Assembly: GCF_050948215.1 (NCBI RefSeq)
Contig: NW_027488629.1
Coordinates: 434,001-498,000, forward strand
DNA from: Halictus rubicundus
Lineage: Eukaryota; Arthropoda; Insecta; Hymenoptera; Halictidae
Length of the DNA: 64,000 nucleotides
Reading direction: 5' to 3'
A program made the position numbers and the translations under genes. Shown here piece after piece: positions 31,201 to 45,780 of this stretch; the first letter of the stretch is position 1; every line of letters starts with the position of its first letter. Below the pieces are notes generated by a model that saw nothing but the letters and a program-made list of their open reading frames with translations, had not been told where the DNA came from and ran no database searches.

Positions 31201-32430
31201 TTTAGAGTATAGGATTGGATAGAGAATAGGATAGGATTGGGATAGATAGATACGATAGATAATAGAGGATAGGATAGCGGATACGATATGATAGAGGATA
31301 GGGTAGGATGGAGGATAGAGGATACTATAGGATAGAGGATGGGATAGGATGGATGATAGGACATGACAGAGAATGGGATAGTACAGACTATAGGATTGGA
31401 TAGAGGATACGATATGATATGGGATTGGATCGGATAGAGGATATTATAGGATAGAAGATAGGATAGGATTTGGGATAGGATAGGATAGAGGATAGGATAG
31501 GATGGAGGATAGGGTAGGATAGACGATAGAGGATAGGATGGATGATAGGATATGATACAGGATAAGATAGGATAGAGGATAGGATAGGATAGGGGATAGG
31601 ATAGGATTGAGGATAGGATAGGATGGAGGATATGATAGGATTGAGGGTAGGATTGGATTGAGGATAGGATAGGATTGAGGATAGGATAGGATAGAGGATA
31701 GGATAGGATAGAGGATAGGATAGGATAGAGGATAGGATAGGATAGAGGATAGGATAGGATAGGATAGAGGATAGGATAGGATAGAGGATAGGATAGGATA
31801 GAGGATAGGATAGGATAGGATAGAGGATAGGATAGGATAGAGGATAGGATAGAGTATAGGATAGGATAGATGATACGATACGATAGAGGATAGGATAGGA
31901 TGGATGATAGGATAAGATAGGATAGAGGATACGATAGGGGATTGGATCGAATACAGGATAGGATAGAATGGATGATAGGATATGATAGAGGATAGGATAG
32001 GATAGAGTAGAGGATGGGATAGAGGATAGGACAGGATAGAGGATAAGATAGGATTTGGGATAGGATAGGATAGAGGATAGGATAGGATAGAGGATAGGAT
32101 AGATGATTGGATGGAGGAGTGGATAGGATAGAGGATATTATAGGATAGAGAATAGGATAGGATAGGGAATAGGATAGGATAGAGGATAGGATAGGATGGA
32201 GGATAGGATAGGATAGAGGATAGGATAGGATAGAGGATAGGATAGAATGGAGGATAGGATAGGATAGAGGATAGGATAGGATAGAGTATAGGGTAGAGGA
32301 TGGAGGATAGGATAGGATTGAGGATAGGATAGGATGGAGGATATGATAGGATTGAGGGTAGGATTGGATTGAGGATAGGATAGGATTGAGGATAGGATAG
32401 GATAGGATAGATGATACGATATGATTAAGG
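19231..32430 (+). repeat. Satellite family B
   Basis: 17-mer array with its own markers: GATGATTGGATGGAGGAGTGG forms, GGATTTGGGATAGG, GGGATAGATAGATACGATAG, GATATGGGATTGGATCGG, and a GGACATGACAGAGG block. The last has its CAT ending at 21378, 23207, 25996, 27808 and 31364 (and 39746 in the second B stretch), so spacing runs from 1.8 to 3.6 kb. A related, less complete copy lies near 19750. Long plain 17-mer runs fill the gaps. No gene is visible. Confidence 0.85.
24600..25340 (+). repeat. Near-homogeneous 17-mer array inside family B
   Basis: About 740 bases of nearly uniform (GGATA)3GA with only scattered single-base variants, for example ACAGG near 24768, ATACAGG near 24857, GAGTATAGG near 25048 and AGGGTAGG near 25172. 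It is one of the longest uniform stretches in the window. Confidence 0.75.
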
Positions 32431-35400
32431 ATAGGATAGGATAGAGGAAAGGATAGGATGGAGGATAGGATAGGATAGAGGATACGATATGATATGGGAT
32501 TGGATCGGATAGAGGATAGGATAGGATAGAGGATACGATATGATATGGGATTGGATCGGATAGAGGATATTATAGGATAGAGGATAGGATAGGATAGGGT
32601 ATACGATATTATAGAGGATAGGTTTGGGGATAGGATAGGATAGAGGAAAGGATAGGTTAGGGGATAGGATAGGATAGAGGAAATGATAGGATGGAGGATA
32701 GGATAGGATAGCGGATAGGATAGGATAGAGGATAGGATAGGATAGAGGATAGGATTTAATAGAGGATAGGATAAGATAGAGGATAGGATAGGGGATTGGG
32801 TAGGATAGAGGACAGGAGACGATAGAGGATAGGATAGGATAGAGGATAGGATAGGATAGAGGATAGGATAGGGTAGAGGATAGGATAGGATAGAGGATAC
32901 GATATTATAGATGATTGAATAGGATCGAGTATTGGATAGGATAGAGAATAGGATAGGGGATTGGATAGGATAGAGGATAGGATAGGATAGAGGATAGGAT
33001 AGGATAGAGGATTGGATAGGATAGAGTATACGATAGGATAGAGGATAGGATAGAGAATAGGATAGGATAGAGGATAGGAGACGATAGAGGATAGGATTGG
33101 ATAGAGAATAGGATAGAGGATAGTATAGAGGATTGGATAGGATAGAGGATATTATAGGATAGAGGATATGATAGGATAGCGGATAGGATAGGATACAGGA
33201 TAGGATACGATAGAGGATAGGATAGGATAGAGGATAGGATAGGATAGAGGATAGGATAGGATAGGATAGAGGATAGGATAGGATAGAGGATAGGATAGGA
33301 TAGAGGATAGGATAGGATGGAGGATCGGATAGGATAGGATAGAGGATAGGATGGAGGATTGGATGGGGTCGAGGATAGGAGACGATAGAGGATAGGATAA
33401 GATAGAGGATAGGATAGGATAGAGGATAGGAGAGGATAGAAGATAGGATAGCATAGAGGATAGGATAGAGGATAGGATAGAGGATTGCATAGGATAGAGG
33501 ATAGGATAGAGGATAGGATAGGGGATAGGATAGGATTGATGATTGGATAGGATAGATGATATTATAGGAAAGAGGATACGATAGGATGGAGGATAGGATA
33601 GGATAGAGGATCAGATAGGATAGCGGAAAAGATAGGATAGAGTATAGGATAGGATGGAGGATAGGATAGGATAGAGGATCAGATAGGATAGCGGAAAGGA
33701 TAGGATAGAGTATAGGATAGGATAGAGGATAGGATAGGATAGAGGATAGGATAGGATTGAGTATAGGATATAGGATTGGATCGGATACAGGATAGGATAC
33801 GATAGAGGATAGGATAGACGATAGGATAGGATAGAGGATACGATAGGATAGAGGATAGGATAGAGAATAGGATAGGATAGAGGATACGATTGGGGATTGG
33901 ATCGGATACAGGATAGGATACGGTAGAGGATAGGTTAGGATAGGATAGAGAATAGGATAGGATAGATGATATTATAGGATAGAGGACAGGATAGGATAGA
34001 GGATAGGATAGGATAGAGTATAGGATATAATAGAGGATAGGATAGGAGAGAAGGATAGGATAGGATAGAGGATAGGATAGGATTGATGATTGGATAGGAT
34101 AGATGATATTATAGGAAAGAGGATACGATAGGATGGAGGATAGGATAGGATAGAGGATCATATAGGATAGCGGAAAGGATAGGATAGAGTATAGGATACG
34201 ATAGAGGATAGGATAGGATATTATAGAGAATAGGATAGGCTAGATGATATTATAGGATAGAGGACATTATAGGACAGAGGAAACGATATTATAATGGATA
34301 GGATAGGATAGAGTATAGAATAGGATAGAGGATAAGATAGGATAGAGGATAGGATAAGTTAGAGGATAGGATAGGATAGAGGATAGGATAGGATAGAGGA
34401 TAGGATAAGATAGTGAATAGGATAGGATAGATGATATTATTGGATAGAGGGTACAATATGATGGAGGATACGATATTATAGAGGATAGGATAGGATAGAG
34501 AATAGGATAGGGGATTGGATAGGATAGGGGTTTGGATAGGATAGAGGATAGGATAGGATACAGGATAGAATGGAGATTAGGATATGATAGCGGATAGGAT
34601 AGGGGATTGGATAGGATAGAGGATAGGAGACGATAGAGGATAGGATAGGATAGAGAATAGGATAGGATAGATGATATTATAGGATAGAGGACAGGACAGG
34701 ATAGAGGATAGGATAGGATAGAGGATAGGATAGGATAGAGGATAGGATAGGATAGAGGATAATATAGTATAGAGAATAGGATAGGATTGAGGATAGGATA
34801 GGATAGAGGATAGGATAAGATAGTGAATAGGATAGGATAGATGATATTATTGGATAGAGGGTACAATATGATGGAGGATACGATATTATAGAGGATAGGA
34901 TAGGATAGAGGATCGGATAGGATAGAGGATAGGATAGGATAGAGGATAGGATAGGATAGAGGATCGGATAGGATAGAGGATAGGATAGGATAGAGGATAC
35001 GATAGGATAGAGGATAGGATAGAGAATAGGATAGGATAGAGAATAGGATAGGATAGATGATATTATAGGATAGAGGACAGGACAGGATAGAGGATAGGAT
35101 AGGATAGAGGATAGGATAGGATAGAGGATAGGATAGGATAGAGGATAATATAGTATAGAGAATAGGATAGGATAGAGGATAGGATAGGATAGAGGATAGG
35201 ATAAGATAGTGAATAGGATAGGATAGATGATATTATTGGATAGAGGGTACAATATGATGGAGGATACGATATGATAGAGGATAGGATAGGATAGAGGATC
35301 GGATAGGATAGAGGATAGGATAGGATAGAGGATAGCACAGAGAATAGGATAGGATAGAGGATATGATAGGGGATTGGATAGGATAGAGGATAGGATAGGA

Positions 35401-37400
35401 TAGAGGATAGGATAGGATAGAGCATAGGATAGGATGGAGGATACCATATAATAGAGGATACGATAATAGATGGGATAGGATAGGATAGAGGATAGGATAG
35501 GATTGAGTATAGGATAGGATAGAGGATAGAATAGGATAGAGGATAGGATAGGATAGAGGATAGGATAGGATAGAGGATAGGATAGGATACAGGATAAGAT
35601 AGGGGATTGGATAGGATAGAGAATAGGAGACGATAGAGGATAGGATAGGATAGAGGATAGGATAGGATAGAGAAGAGGATAGGATATGATAGAGGAAATG
35701 AAATTATAGAGGATAGGATAGGATAGAGGATCGGATAGGATAGAGGATTGGATAGAATGGAGGATAGGATATGATATAGGATAGGATAGAATAATATAGG
35801 GTACAGGATAGAGAATAGGATAGGCTAGAGGATAGGATAGAGGATAGGATAGAGAATAGGATAGGGTAGAGGATAGGATAGAGGATAGGATCTTATAGAG
35901 GATACGATATTATAGAGGATAAGATAGGATAGAGGATAGGATCGGATAGAGGATATGATAGGGGAATGGATAGGATAGAGGATAGAATAGGATAGAGGAT
36001 AGGATAGGATAGGGGATAGGATAGGATAGAGGATAGGATAGGATAGAGGATAGGATGGGATAGAGGATAGGATAGGATAGAGGATAGGGTAGGATAGAGG
36101 ATAGGATAGGATAGAGGATAGGGTAGGATAGAGGATAGGATAGGATAGGCGATTGGATCGGATACAGGATAGGATACGATAGAGGATAGGATAGGATAGA
36201 GGATAGGATAGGATAGAGGATACGATAGGATAGAGGATAGGATAGGAGAGAAGGATAGGATAGGATAGAGGATAGGATAGGATAGAGGATAGGATAGGAG
36301 AGAAGGATAGGATAGGATAGAGGATAGGATAGGATAGAGGATAGGATAGGATAGAGGATAGGATAGGATAGAGGAAAGGGTAGGATAGAGGATAGGATCG
36401 GGGATTGGATAGGATAGGGGATTGGATGGGATAGAGGATAGGATAGGATAGAGGATAGGGTAGGATAGAGGACAGAATAGGATAGAGGATAGGATAGGAT
36501 AGGATAGAGGATAGGATAGGATAGAGGATAGGATAGGGTAGAGGATAGGATAGGATAGAGGATAGGATGGGATAGAGGATAGGATAGGATAGAGGATAGG
36601 GTAGGATAGAGGATAGGATAGGATAGGCGATTGGATCGGATACAGGATAGGATACGATAGAGGATAGGATAGTATAGAGGATACGATAGGATAGAGGATA
36701 GGATAGGAGAGAAGGATAGGATAGGATAGAGGATAGGATAGGATAGAGGATAGGATAGGATAGAGGATAGGATGGGATAGAGGATAGGATAGGATAGAGG
36801 ATAGGGTAGGATAGAGGATAGGATAGGATAGGCGATTGGATCGGATACAGGATAGGATACGATAGAGGATAGGATAGGATAGAGGATAGGATAGGATAGA
36901 GGATACGATAGGGGATTGGATCGGATACACGATAGGATACGGTAGAGGATAGGATAGGATAGGATAGAGGATAGGATAGGATAGAGGAAAGGGTAGGATA
37001 GAGGATAGGATCGGGGATTGGATAGGATAGGGGATTGGATAGGATAGAGGACAGGAGACGATAGAGGATAGGATAGGATAGAGGATAGAATAGGATGGAG
37101 GATAGGATAGGATAGGGAATAGGGTAGGATAGAGGATAGGATAGGATAGAGGGTAGGATAGGATAGAGGATAGGATAGGGGATTGGATAGGATAGGGGAT
37201 TGGATAGGATAGAGGACAGGATAGGATAGAGGATAGGATAGGATAGAGGATAGAATAGGATAGAGGATAGGGTAGGTTAGAGGATAGGATAGGATAGAGG
37301 GTAGGATAGGATAGAGGATAGGATAGGATAGAGGATAGGATAGGATAGAGGATAGGATAGGATAGAGGATAGGATAGGATAGAGGATAGGATAGGATAGA
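30680..37400 (+). repeat. Large direct duplication, copy 1 (8387-base shift)
   Basis: Spans the end of family B and the first family C block. Rare markers recur exactly 8387 bases downstream: GGTTTGGGGATAGG at 32621 and 41008, the block 33152-33490 and 41539-41877, the block 34267-34866 and 42654-43253, and GGGTAGGTTAGAGG at 37270 and 45657. Near the left end the shift is 8382 (31364 and 39746) and then 8365, so a few pentamers or units were gained or lost. The left edge is uncertain. Confidence 0.85.
32431..37400 (+). repeat. Satellite family C, first block
   Basis: Marked by GGGGATTGGATAGG followed by GGACAGGAGACGATAG, by GGAAAGGGTAGG with GGATCGGGGATTGG, by GGCGATTGGATCGGATACAGG forms, by GGAGAGAAGGATAGG and by GATGATATTATTGGATAGAGG. 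Recurrent GATATTATAGAGG variants are denser here than in family B. No gene is visible. Confidence 0.8.
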
Positions 37401-40400
37401 GGATAGGATAGGATAGAGGATAGGATAGGATAGGATAGAGGATAGGATAGGATAGAGGATAGGATAGGATAGGATAGAGGATAGGATAGGATAGAGGATA
37501 GGATAGGATAGAGGATAGGATAGGATAGAGGATAGGATAGGATAGAGGATAGGATAGGATAGAGGATAGGATAGGATAGAGGATAGGATAGGATAGAAGA
37601 TAGGATAGAGGATAGGATAGGATAGAGGATAGGATAGGATAGAGGATAGGATAGGATAGAGTATAGGATAGGATAGATGATACGATATGATAGAGGATAG
37701 GATAGGATGGATGATAGGATAGGATAGAGGATAGGATAGGATAGAGGATAGGATAGGATAGGATAGAGGATAGGATAGGATAGAGGATAGGATAGGAAAG
37801 AGGATAGGATAGGATAGAGGATAGGATAGGATAGAGGATAGGATAGGATAGAGGATAGGATAGGATAGGATAGAGGATAGGATAGGATAGAGGATAGGAT
37901 AGGACAGAGGATAGGATAGGATAGAGGATAGGATAGGATAGAGGATAGGATAGGATAGAGGATAGGATAGGATAGAGGATAGGATAGAGGATAGGATAGG
38001 ATAGAGGATAGGATAGGATAGAGGATAGGATAGGATAGAGGATAGGATAGGATAGAGGATAGGATTGGATTGAGGATAGGATAGGATTGAGGATAGGATA
38101 GGATAGAGGATAGGATAGGATAGAGGATAGGATAGGATAGAGGATAGGATAGGATAGGATAGGATAGGATAGAGGATAGGATAGGATAGAGGATAGGATA
38201 GGATAGAGGATAGGATAGGATAGAGGATAGGATAGGATAGAGGATAGGATAGGATAGAGGATAGGATAGGATAGAGGATAGGATAGAGTATAGGATAGGA
38301 TAGATGATACGATACGATAGAGGATAGGATAGGATGGATGATAGGATAAGATAGGATAGAGGATATGATAGGGGATTGGATCGAATACAGGATAGGATAG
38401 AATGGATGATAGGATATGATAGAGGATAGGATAGGATAGAGTAGAGGATGGGATAGAGGATAGGACAGGATAGAGGATAAGATAGGATTTGGGATAGGAT
38501 AGGATAGAGGATAGGATAGGATAGAGGATAGGATAGATGATTGGATGGAGGAGTGGATAGGATAGAGGATATTATACGATAGAGAATAGGATAGGATAGG
38601 ATAGAGGATAGGATAGGATAGAGGATAGGATAGGATAGAGGATAGGATTGGATTGAGGATAGGATAGGATTGAGGATAGGATAGGATAGAGGATAGGATA
38701 GGATAGAGGATAGGATAGGATAGAGGATAGGATAGGATAGAGGATAGGATAGGATAGGATAGAGGATAGGATAGGATAGAGGATAGGATAGGAAAGAGGA
38801 TAGGATAGGATAGAGGATAGGATAGGATAGAGGATAGGATAGGATAGAGGATAGGATAGGATAGAGGATAGGATAGGATAGGATAGAGGATAGGATAGGA
38901 TAGAGGATAGGATAGGATAGAGGATAGGATAGGATAGAGGATAGGATAGGATAGAGGATAGGATAGGATAGAGGATAGGATAGGATAGAGGATAGGATAG
39001 GATAGAGGATAGGATAGGATAGAGGATAGGATAGGATAGAGGATAGGATAGAGTATAGGATAGGATAGATGATACGATACGATAGAGGATAGGATAGGAT
39101 GGATGATAGGATAAGATAGGATAGAGGATATGATAGGGGATTGGATCGAATACAGGATAGGATAGAATGGATGATAGGATATGATAGAGGATAGGATAGG
39201 ATAGAGTAGAGGATGGGATAGAGGATAGGACAGGATAGAGGATAAGATAGGATTTGGGATAGGATAGGATAGAGGATAGGATAGGATAGAGGATAGGATA
39301 GATGATTGGATGGAGGAGTGGATAGGATAGAGGATATTATAGGATAGAGAATAGGATAGGATAGGGAATAGGATAGGATAGAGGATAGGATAGGATGGAG
39401 GATAGGATAGGATAGAGGATAGGATAGGATAGAGGATAGGATAGAATGGAGGATAGGATAGGATAGAGGATAGGATAGGATAGAGTATAGGGTAGAGGAT
39501 GGAGGATAGGATAGGATAGAGGATGAGATAGGATAGTGGATAGAATAGGATGGATGATAGGATATGACAGAGGATAGGATAGTTTAGAGTATAGGATTGG
39601 ATAGAGAATAGGATAGGATTGGGATAGATAGATACGATAGATAATAGAGGATAGGATAGCGGATACGATATGATAGAGGATAGGGTAGGATGGAGGATAG
39701 AGGATACTATAGGATAGAGGATGGGATAGGATGGATGATAGGACATGACAGAGGATGGGATAGTACAGACTATAGGATTGGATAGAGGATACGATATGAT
39801 ATGGGATTGGATCGGATAGAGGATATTATAGGATAGAAGATAGGATAGGATTTGGGATAGGATAGATAAGAGGATAGGATAGGATGGAGGATAGGGTAGG
39901 ATAGACGATAGAGGATAGGATGGATGATAGGATATGATACAGGATAAGATAGGATAGAGGATAGGATAGGATAGGGGATAGGATAGGATTGAGGATAGGA
40001 TAGGATGGAGGATATGATAGGATTGAGGGTAGGATTGGATTGAGGAAAGGATAGGATTGAGGATAGGATAGGATAGAGGATACGATAGGATAGAGGATAG
40101 GATAGGATAGAGGATAGGATAGGATAGAGGATAGGATAGGATAGGATAGAGGATAGGATAGGATAGAGGATAGGATAGGATAGACGATAGGATAGGATAG
40201 GATAGGATAGAGGATAGGATAGGATAGAGGATAGGATAGAGTATAGGATAGGATAGATGATACGATACGATAGAGGATAGGATAGGATGGATGATAGGAT
40301 AAGATAGGATAGAGGATATGATAGGGGATTGGATCGAATACAGGATAGGATAGAATGGATGATAGGATATGATAGAGGATAGGATAGGATAGAGTAGAGG

Positions 40401-40780
40401 ATGGGATAGAGGATAGGACAGGATAGAGGATAAGATAGGATTTGGGATAGGATAGGATAGAGGATAGGATAGGATAGAGGATAGGATAGATGATTGGATG
40501 GAGGAGTGGATAGGATAGAGGATATTATAGGATAGAGAATAGGATAGGATAGGGAATAGGATAGGATAGAGGATAGGATAGGATGGAGGATAGGATAGGA
40601 TAGAGGATAGGATAGGATAGAGGATAGGATAGAATGGAGGATAGGATAGGATAGAGGATAGGATAGGATAGAGTATAGGGTAGAGGATGGAGGATACGAT
40701 AGGATTGAGGATAGGATAGGATGGAGGATATGATAGGATTGAGGGTAGGATTGGATTGAGGATAGGATAGGATTGAGGAT
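37401..40780 (+). repeat. Satellite family B, second stretch
   Basis: Plain 17-mer runs return, followed by the family B markers: GGATTTGGGATAGG near 38466, 39247, 39846 and 40438, GATTGGATGGAGGAGTGG near 38530, 39306 and 40493, and the GGACATGACAGAGG block with its CAT ending at 39746. Together with the flanking C blocks this gives the B-C-B-C order produced by the 8387-base duplication. No gene is visible. Confidence 0.8.
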
Positions 40781-43700
40781 AGGATAGGATAGGATAGATG
40801 ATACGATATGATTAAGGATAGGATAGGATAGAGGAAATGATAGGATGGAGGATAGGATAGGATAGAGGATACGATATGATATGGGATTGGATCGGATAGA
40901 GGATAGGATAGGATAGAGGATACGATATGATATGGGATTGGATCGGATAGAGGATATTATAGGATAGAGGATAGGATAGGATAGGGTATACGATATTATA
41001 GAGGATAGGTTTGGGGATAGGATAGGATAGAGGAAAGGATAGGTTAGGGGATAGGATAGGATAGAGGAAATGATAGGATGGAGGATAGGATAGGATAGCG
41101 GATAGGATAGGATAGAGGATAGGATAGGATAGAGGATAGGATTTAATAGAGGATAGGATAAGATAGAGGATAGGATAGGGGATTGGGTAGGATAGAGGAC
41201 AGGAGACGATAGAGGATAGGATAGGATAGAGGATAGGATAGGATAGAGGATAGGATAGGGTAGAGGATAGGATAGGATAGAGGATACGATATTATAGATG
41301 ATTGAATAGGATCGAGTATTGGATAGGATAGAGAATAGGATAGGGGATTGGATAGGATAGAGGATAGGATAGGATAGAGGATAGGATAGGATAGAGGATT
41401 GGATAGGATAGAGTATACGATAGGATAGAGGATAGGATAGAGAATAGGATAGGATAGAGAATAGGATAGGATAGAGGATAGGAGACGATAGAGGATAGGA
41501 TTGGATAGAGAATAGGATAGAGGATAGTATAGAGGATATTATAGGATAGAGGATATGATAGGATAGCGGATAGGATAGGATACAGGATAGGATACGATAG
41601 AGGATAGGATAGGATAGAGGATAGGATAGGATAGAGGATAGGATAGGATAGGATAGAGGATAGGATAGGATAGAGGATAGGATAGGATAGAGGATAGGAT
41701 AGGATGGAGGATCGGATAGGATAGGATAGAGGATAGGATGGAGGATTGGATGGGGTCGAGGATAGGAGACGATAGAGGATAGGATAAGATAGAGGATAGG
41801 ATAGGATAGAGGATAGGAGAGGATAGAAGATAGGATAGCATAGAGGATAGGATAGAGGATAGGATAGAGGATTGCATAGGATAGAGGATAGGATAGAGGA
41901 TAGGATAGGGGATAGGATAGGATTGATGATTGGATAGGATAGATGATATTATAGGAAAGAGGATACGATAGGATGGAGGATAGGATAGGATAGAGGATCA
42001 GATAGGATAGCGGAAAGGATAGGATAGAGTATAGGATAGGATGGAGGATAGGATAGGATAGAGGATCAGATAGGATAGCGGAAAGGATAGGATAGAGTAT
42101 AGGATAGGATAGAGGATAGGATAGGATAGAGGATAGGATAGGATTGAGTATAGGATATAGGATTGGATCGGATACAGGATAGGATACGATAGAGGATAGG
42201 ATAGACGATAGGATAGGATAGAGGATACGATAGGATAGAGGATAGGATAGAGAATAGGATAGGATAGAGGATACGATTGGGGATTGGATCGGATACAGGA
42301 TAGGATACGGTAGAGGATAGGTTAGGATAGGATAGAGAATAGGATAGGATAGATGATATTATAGGATAGAGGACAGGATAGGATAGAGGATAGGATAGGA
42401 TAGAGTATAGGATATAATAGAGGATAGGATAGGAGAGAAGGATAGGATAGGATAGAGGATAGGATAGGATTGATGATTGGATAGGATAGATGATATTATA
42501 GGAAAGAGGATACGATAGGATGGAGGATAGGATAGGATAGAGGATCAGATAGGATAGCGGAAAGGATAGGATAGAGTATAGGATACGATAGAGGATAGGA
42601 TAGGATATTATAGAGAATAGGATAGGCTAGATGATATTATAGGATAGAGGACATTATAGGACAGAGGAAACGATATTATAATGGATAGGATAGGATAGAG
42701 TATAGAATAGGATAGAGGATAAGATAGGATAGAGGATAGGATAAGTTAGAGGATAGGATAGGATAGAGGATAGGATAGGATAGAGGATAGGGTAAGATAG
42801 TGAATAGGATAGGATAGATGATATTATTGGATAGAGGGTACAATATGATGGAGGATACGATATTATAGAGGATAGGATAGGATAGAGAATAGGATAGGGG
42901 ATTGGATAGGATAGGGGTTTGGATAGGATAGAGGATAGGATAGGATACAGGATAGAATGGAGATTAGGATATGATAGCGGATAGGATAGGGGATTGGATA
43001 GGATAGAGGATAGGAGACGATAGAGGATAGGATAGGATAGAGAATAGGATAGGATAGATGATATTATAGGATAGAGGACAGGACAGGATAGAGGACAGGA
43101 TAGGATAGAGGATAGGATAGGATAGAGGATAGGATAGGATAGAGGATAATATAGTATAGAGAATAGGATAGGATTGAGGATAGGATAGGATAGAGGATAG
43201 GATAAGATAGTGAATAGGATAGGATAGATGATATTATTGGATAGAGGGTACAATATGATGGAGGATACGATATTATAGAGGATAGGATAGGATAGAGGAT
43301 CGGATAGGATAGAGGATAGGATAGGATAGAGGATAGGATAGGATAGAGGATCGGATAGGATAGAGGATAGGATAGGATAGAGGATACGATAGGATAGAGG
43401 ATAGGATAGAGAATAGGATAGGATAGAGAATAGGATAGGATAGATGATATTATAGGATAGAGGACAGGACAGGATAGAGGATAGGATAGGATAGAGGATA
43501 GGATAGGATAGAGGATAGGATAGGATAGAGGATAATATAGTATAGAGAATAGGATAGGATAGAGGATAGGATAGGATAGAGGATAGGATAAGATAGTGAA
43601 TAGGATAGGATAGATGATATTATTGGATAGAGGGTACAATATGATGGAGGATACGATATGATAGAGGATAGGATAGGATAGAGGATCGGATAGGATAGAG

Positions 43701-45780
43701 GATAGGATAGGATAGAGGATAGCACAGAGAATAGGATAGGATAGAGGATATGATAGGGGATTGGATAGGATAGAGGATAGGATAGGATAGAGGATAGGAT
43801 AGGATAGAGCATAGGATAGGATGGAGGATACGATATAATAGAGGATACGATAATAGATGGGATAGGATAGGATAGAGGATAGGATAGGATTGAGTATAGG
43901 ATAGGATAGAGGATAGAATAGGATAGAGGATAGGATAGGATAGAGGATAGGATAGGATAGAGGATAGGATAGGATACAGGATAAGATAGGGGATTGGATA
44001 GGATAGAGAATAGGAGACGATAGAGGATAGGATAGGATAGAGGATAGGATAGGATAGAGAAGAGGATAGGATATGATAGAGGAAATGAAATTATAGAGGA
44101 TAGGATAGGATAGAGGATCGGATAGGATAGAGGATTGGATAGAATGGAGGATAGGATATGATATAGGATAGGATAGAATAATATAGGGTACAGGATAGAG
44201 AATAGGATAGGCTAGCGGATAGGATAGAGGATAGGATAGAGAATAGGATAGGGTAGAGGATAGGATAGAGGATAGGATCGGATAGAGGATACGATATTAT
44301 AGAGGATAAGATAGGATAGAGGATAGGATCGGATAGAGGATATGATAGGGGAATGGATAGGATAGAGGATAGAATAGGATAGAGGATAGGATAGGATAGG
44401 GGATAGGATAGGATAGAGGATAGGATAGGATAGAGGATAGGATGGGATAGAGGATAGGATAGGATAGAGGATAGGGTAGGATAGAGGATAGGATAGGATA
44501 GAGGATAGGGTAGGATAGAGGATAGGATAGGATAGGCGATTGGATCGGATACAGGATAGGATACGATAGAGGATAGGATAGGATAGAGGATAGGATAGGA
44601 TAGAGGATACGATAGGATAGAGGATAGGATAGGAGAGAAGGATAGGATAGGATAGAGGATAGGATAGGATAGAGGATAGGATAGGAGAGAAGGATAGGAT
44701 AGGATAGAGGATAGGATAGGATAGAGGATAGGATAGGATAGAGGATAGGATAGGATAGAGGAAAGGGTAGGATAGAGGATAGGATCGGGGATTGGATAGG
44801 ATAGGGGATTGGATGGGATAGAGGATAGGATAGGATAGAGGATAGGGTAGGATAGAGGACAGAATAGGATAGAGGATAGGATAGGATAGGATAGAGGATA
44901 GGATAGGATAGAGGATAGGATAGGGTAGAGGATAGGATAGGATAGAGGATAGGTTGGGATAGAGGATAGGATAGGATAGAGGATAGGGTAGGATAGAGGA
45001 TAGGATAGGATAGGCGATTGGATCGGATACAGGATAGGATACGATAGAGGATAGGATAGGATAGAGGATACGATAGGATAGAGGATAGGATAGGAGAGAA
45101 GGATAGGATAGGATAGAGGATAGGATAGGATAGAGGATAGGATAGGATAGAGGATAGGATGGGATAGAGGATAGGATAGGATAGAGGATAGGGTAGGATA
45201 GAGGATAGGATAGGATAGGCGATTGGATCGGATACAGGATAGGATACGATAGAGGATAGGATAGGATAGAGGATAGGATAGGATAGAGGATACGATAGGG
45301 GATTGGATCGGATACACGATAGGATACGGTAGAGGATAGGATAGGATAGGATAGAGGATAGGATAGGATAGAGGAAAGGGTAGGATAGAGGATAGGATCG
45401 GGGATTGGATAGGATAGGGGATTGGATAGGATAGAGGACAGGAGACGAAAGAGGATAGGATAGGATAGAGGATAGAATAGGATGGAGGATAGGATAGGAT
45501 AGGGGATAGGGTAGGATAGAGGATAGGATAGGATAGAGGATAGGATAGGATAGAGGATAGGATAGGGGATTGGATAGGATAGGGGATTGGATAGGATAGA
45601 GGACAGGATAGGATAGAGGATAGGATAGGATAGAGGATAGAATAGGATAGAGGATAGGGTAGGTTAGAGGATAGGATAGGATAGAGGGTAGGATAGGATA
45701 GAGGATAGGATAGGATAGAGGATAGGATAGGATAGAGGATAGGATAGGATAGAGGATAGGATAGGATAGAGGATAGGATA
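39050..45780 (+). repeat. Large direct duplication, copy 2 (8387-base shift)
   Basis: Second copy of the segment at about 30680-37400, same orientation. Long marker strings match at a constant 8387-base shift from about 32600/41000 to 37270/45657, then the copies part company near 45780, where GGGGATTGG units replace the plain array of copy 1. Small differences inside, such as an extra GAGAATAGGATAGGATA near 41457, show the copies are not perfectly identical. Confidence 0.85.

Noticed and set aside
35910..39746. Minus-strand open frame of 1278 codons and similar frames of 300-1158 codons across 1-59.5 kb
   Set aside because: They are the satellite itself read on a strand without stop codons; every frame gives the same 17-residue cycle, and starts fall at chance CAT variants. 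No domain, codon bias or gene structure is visible.
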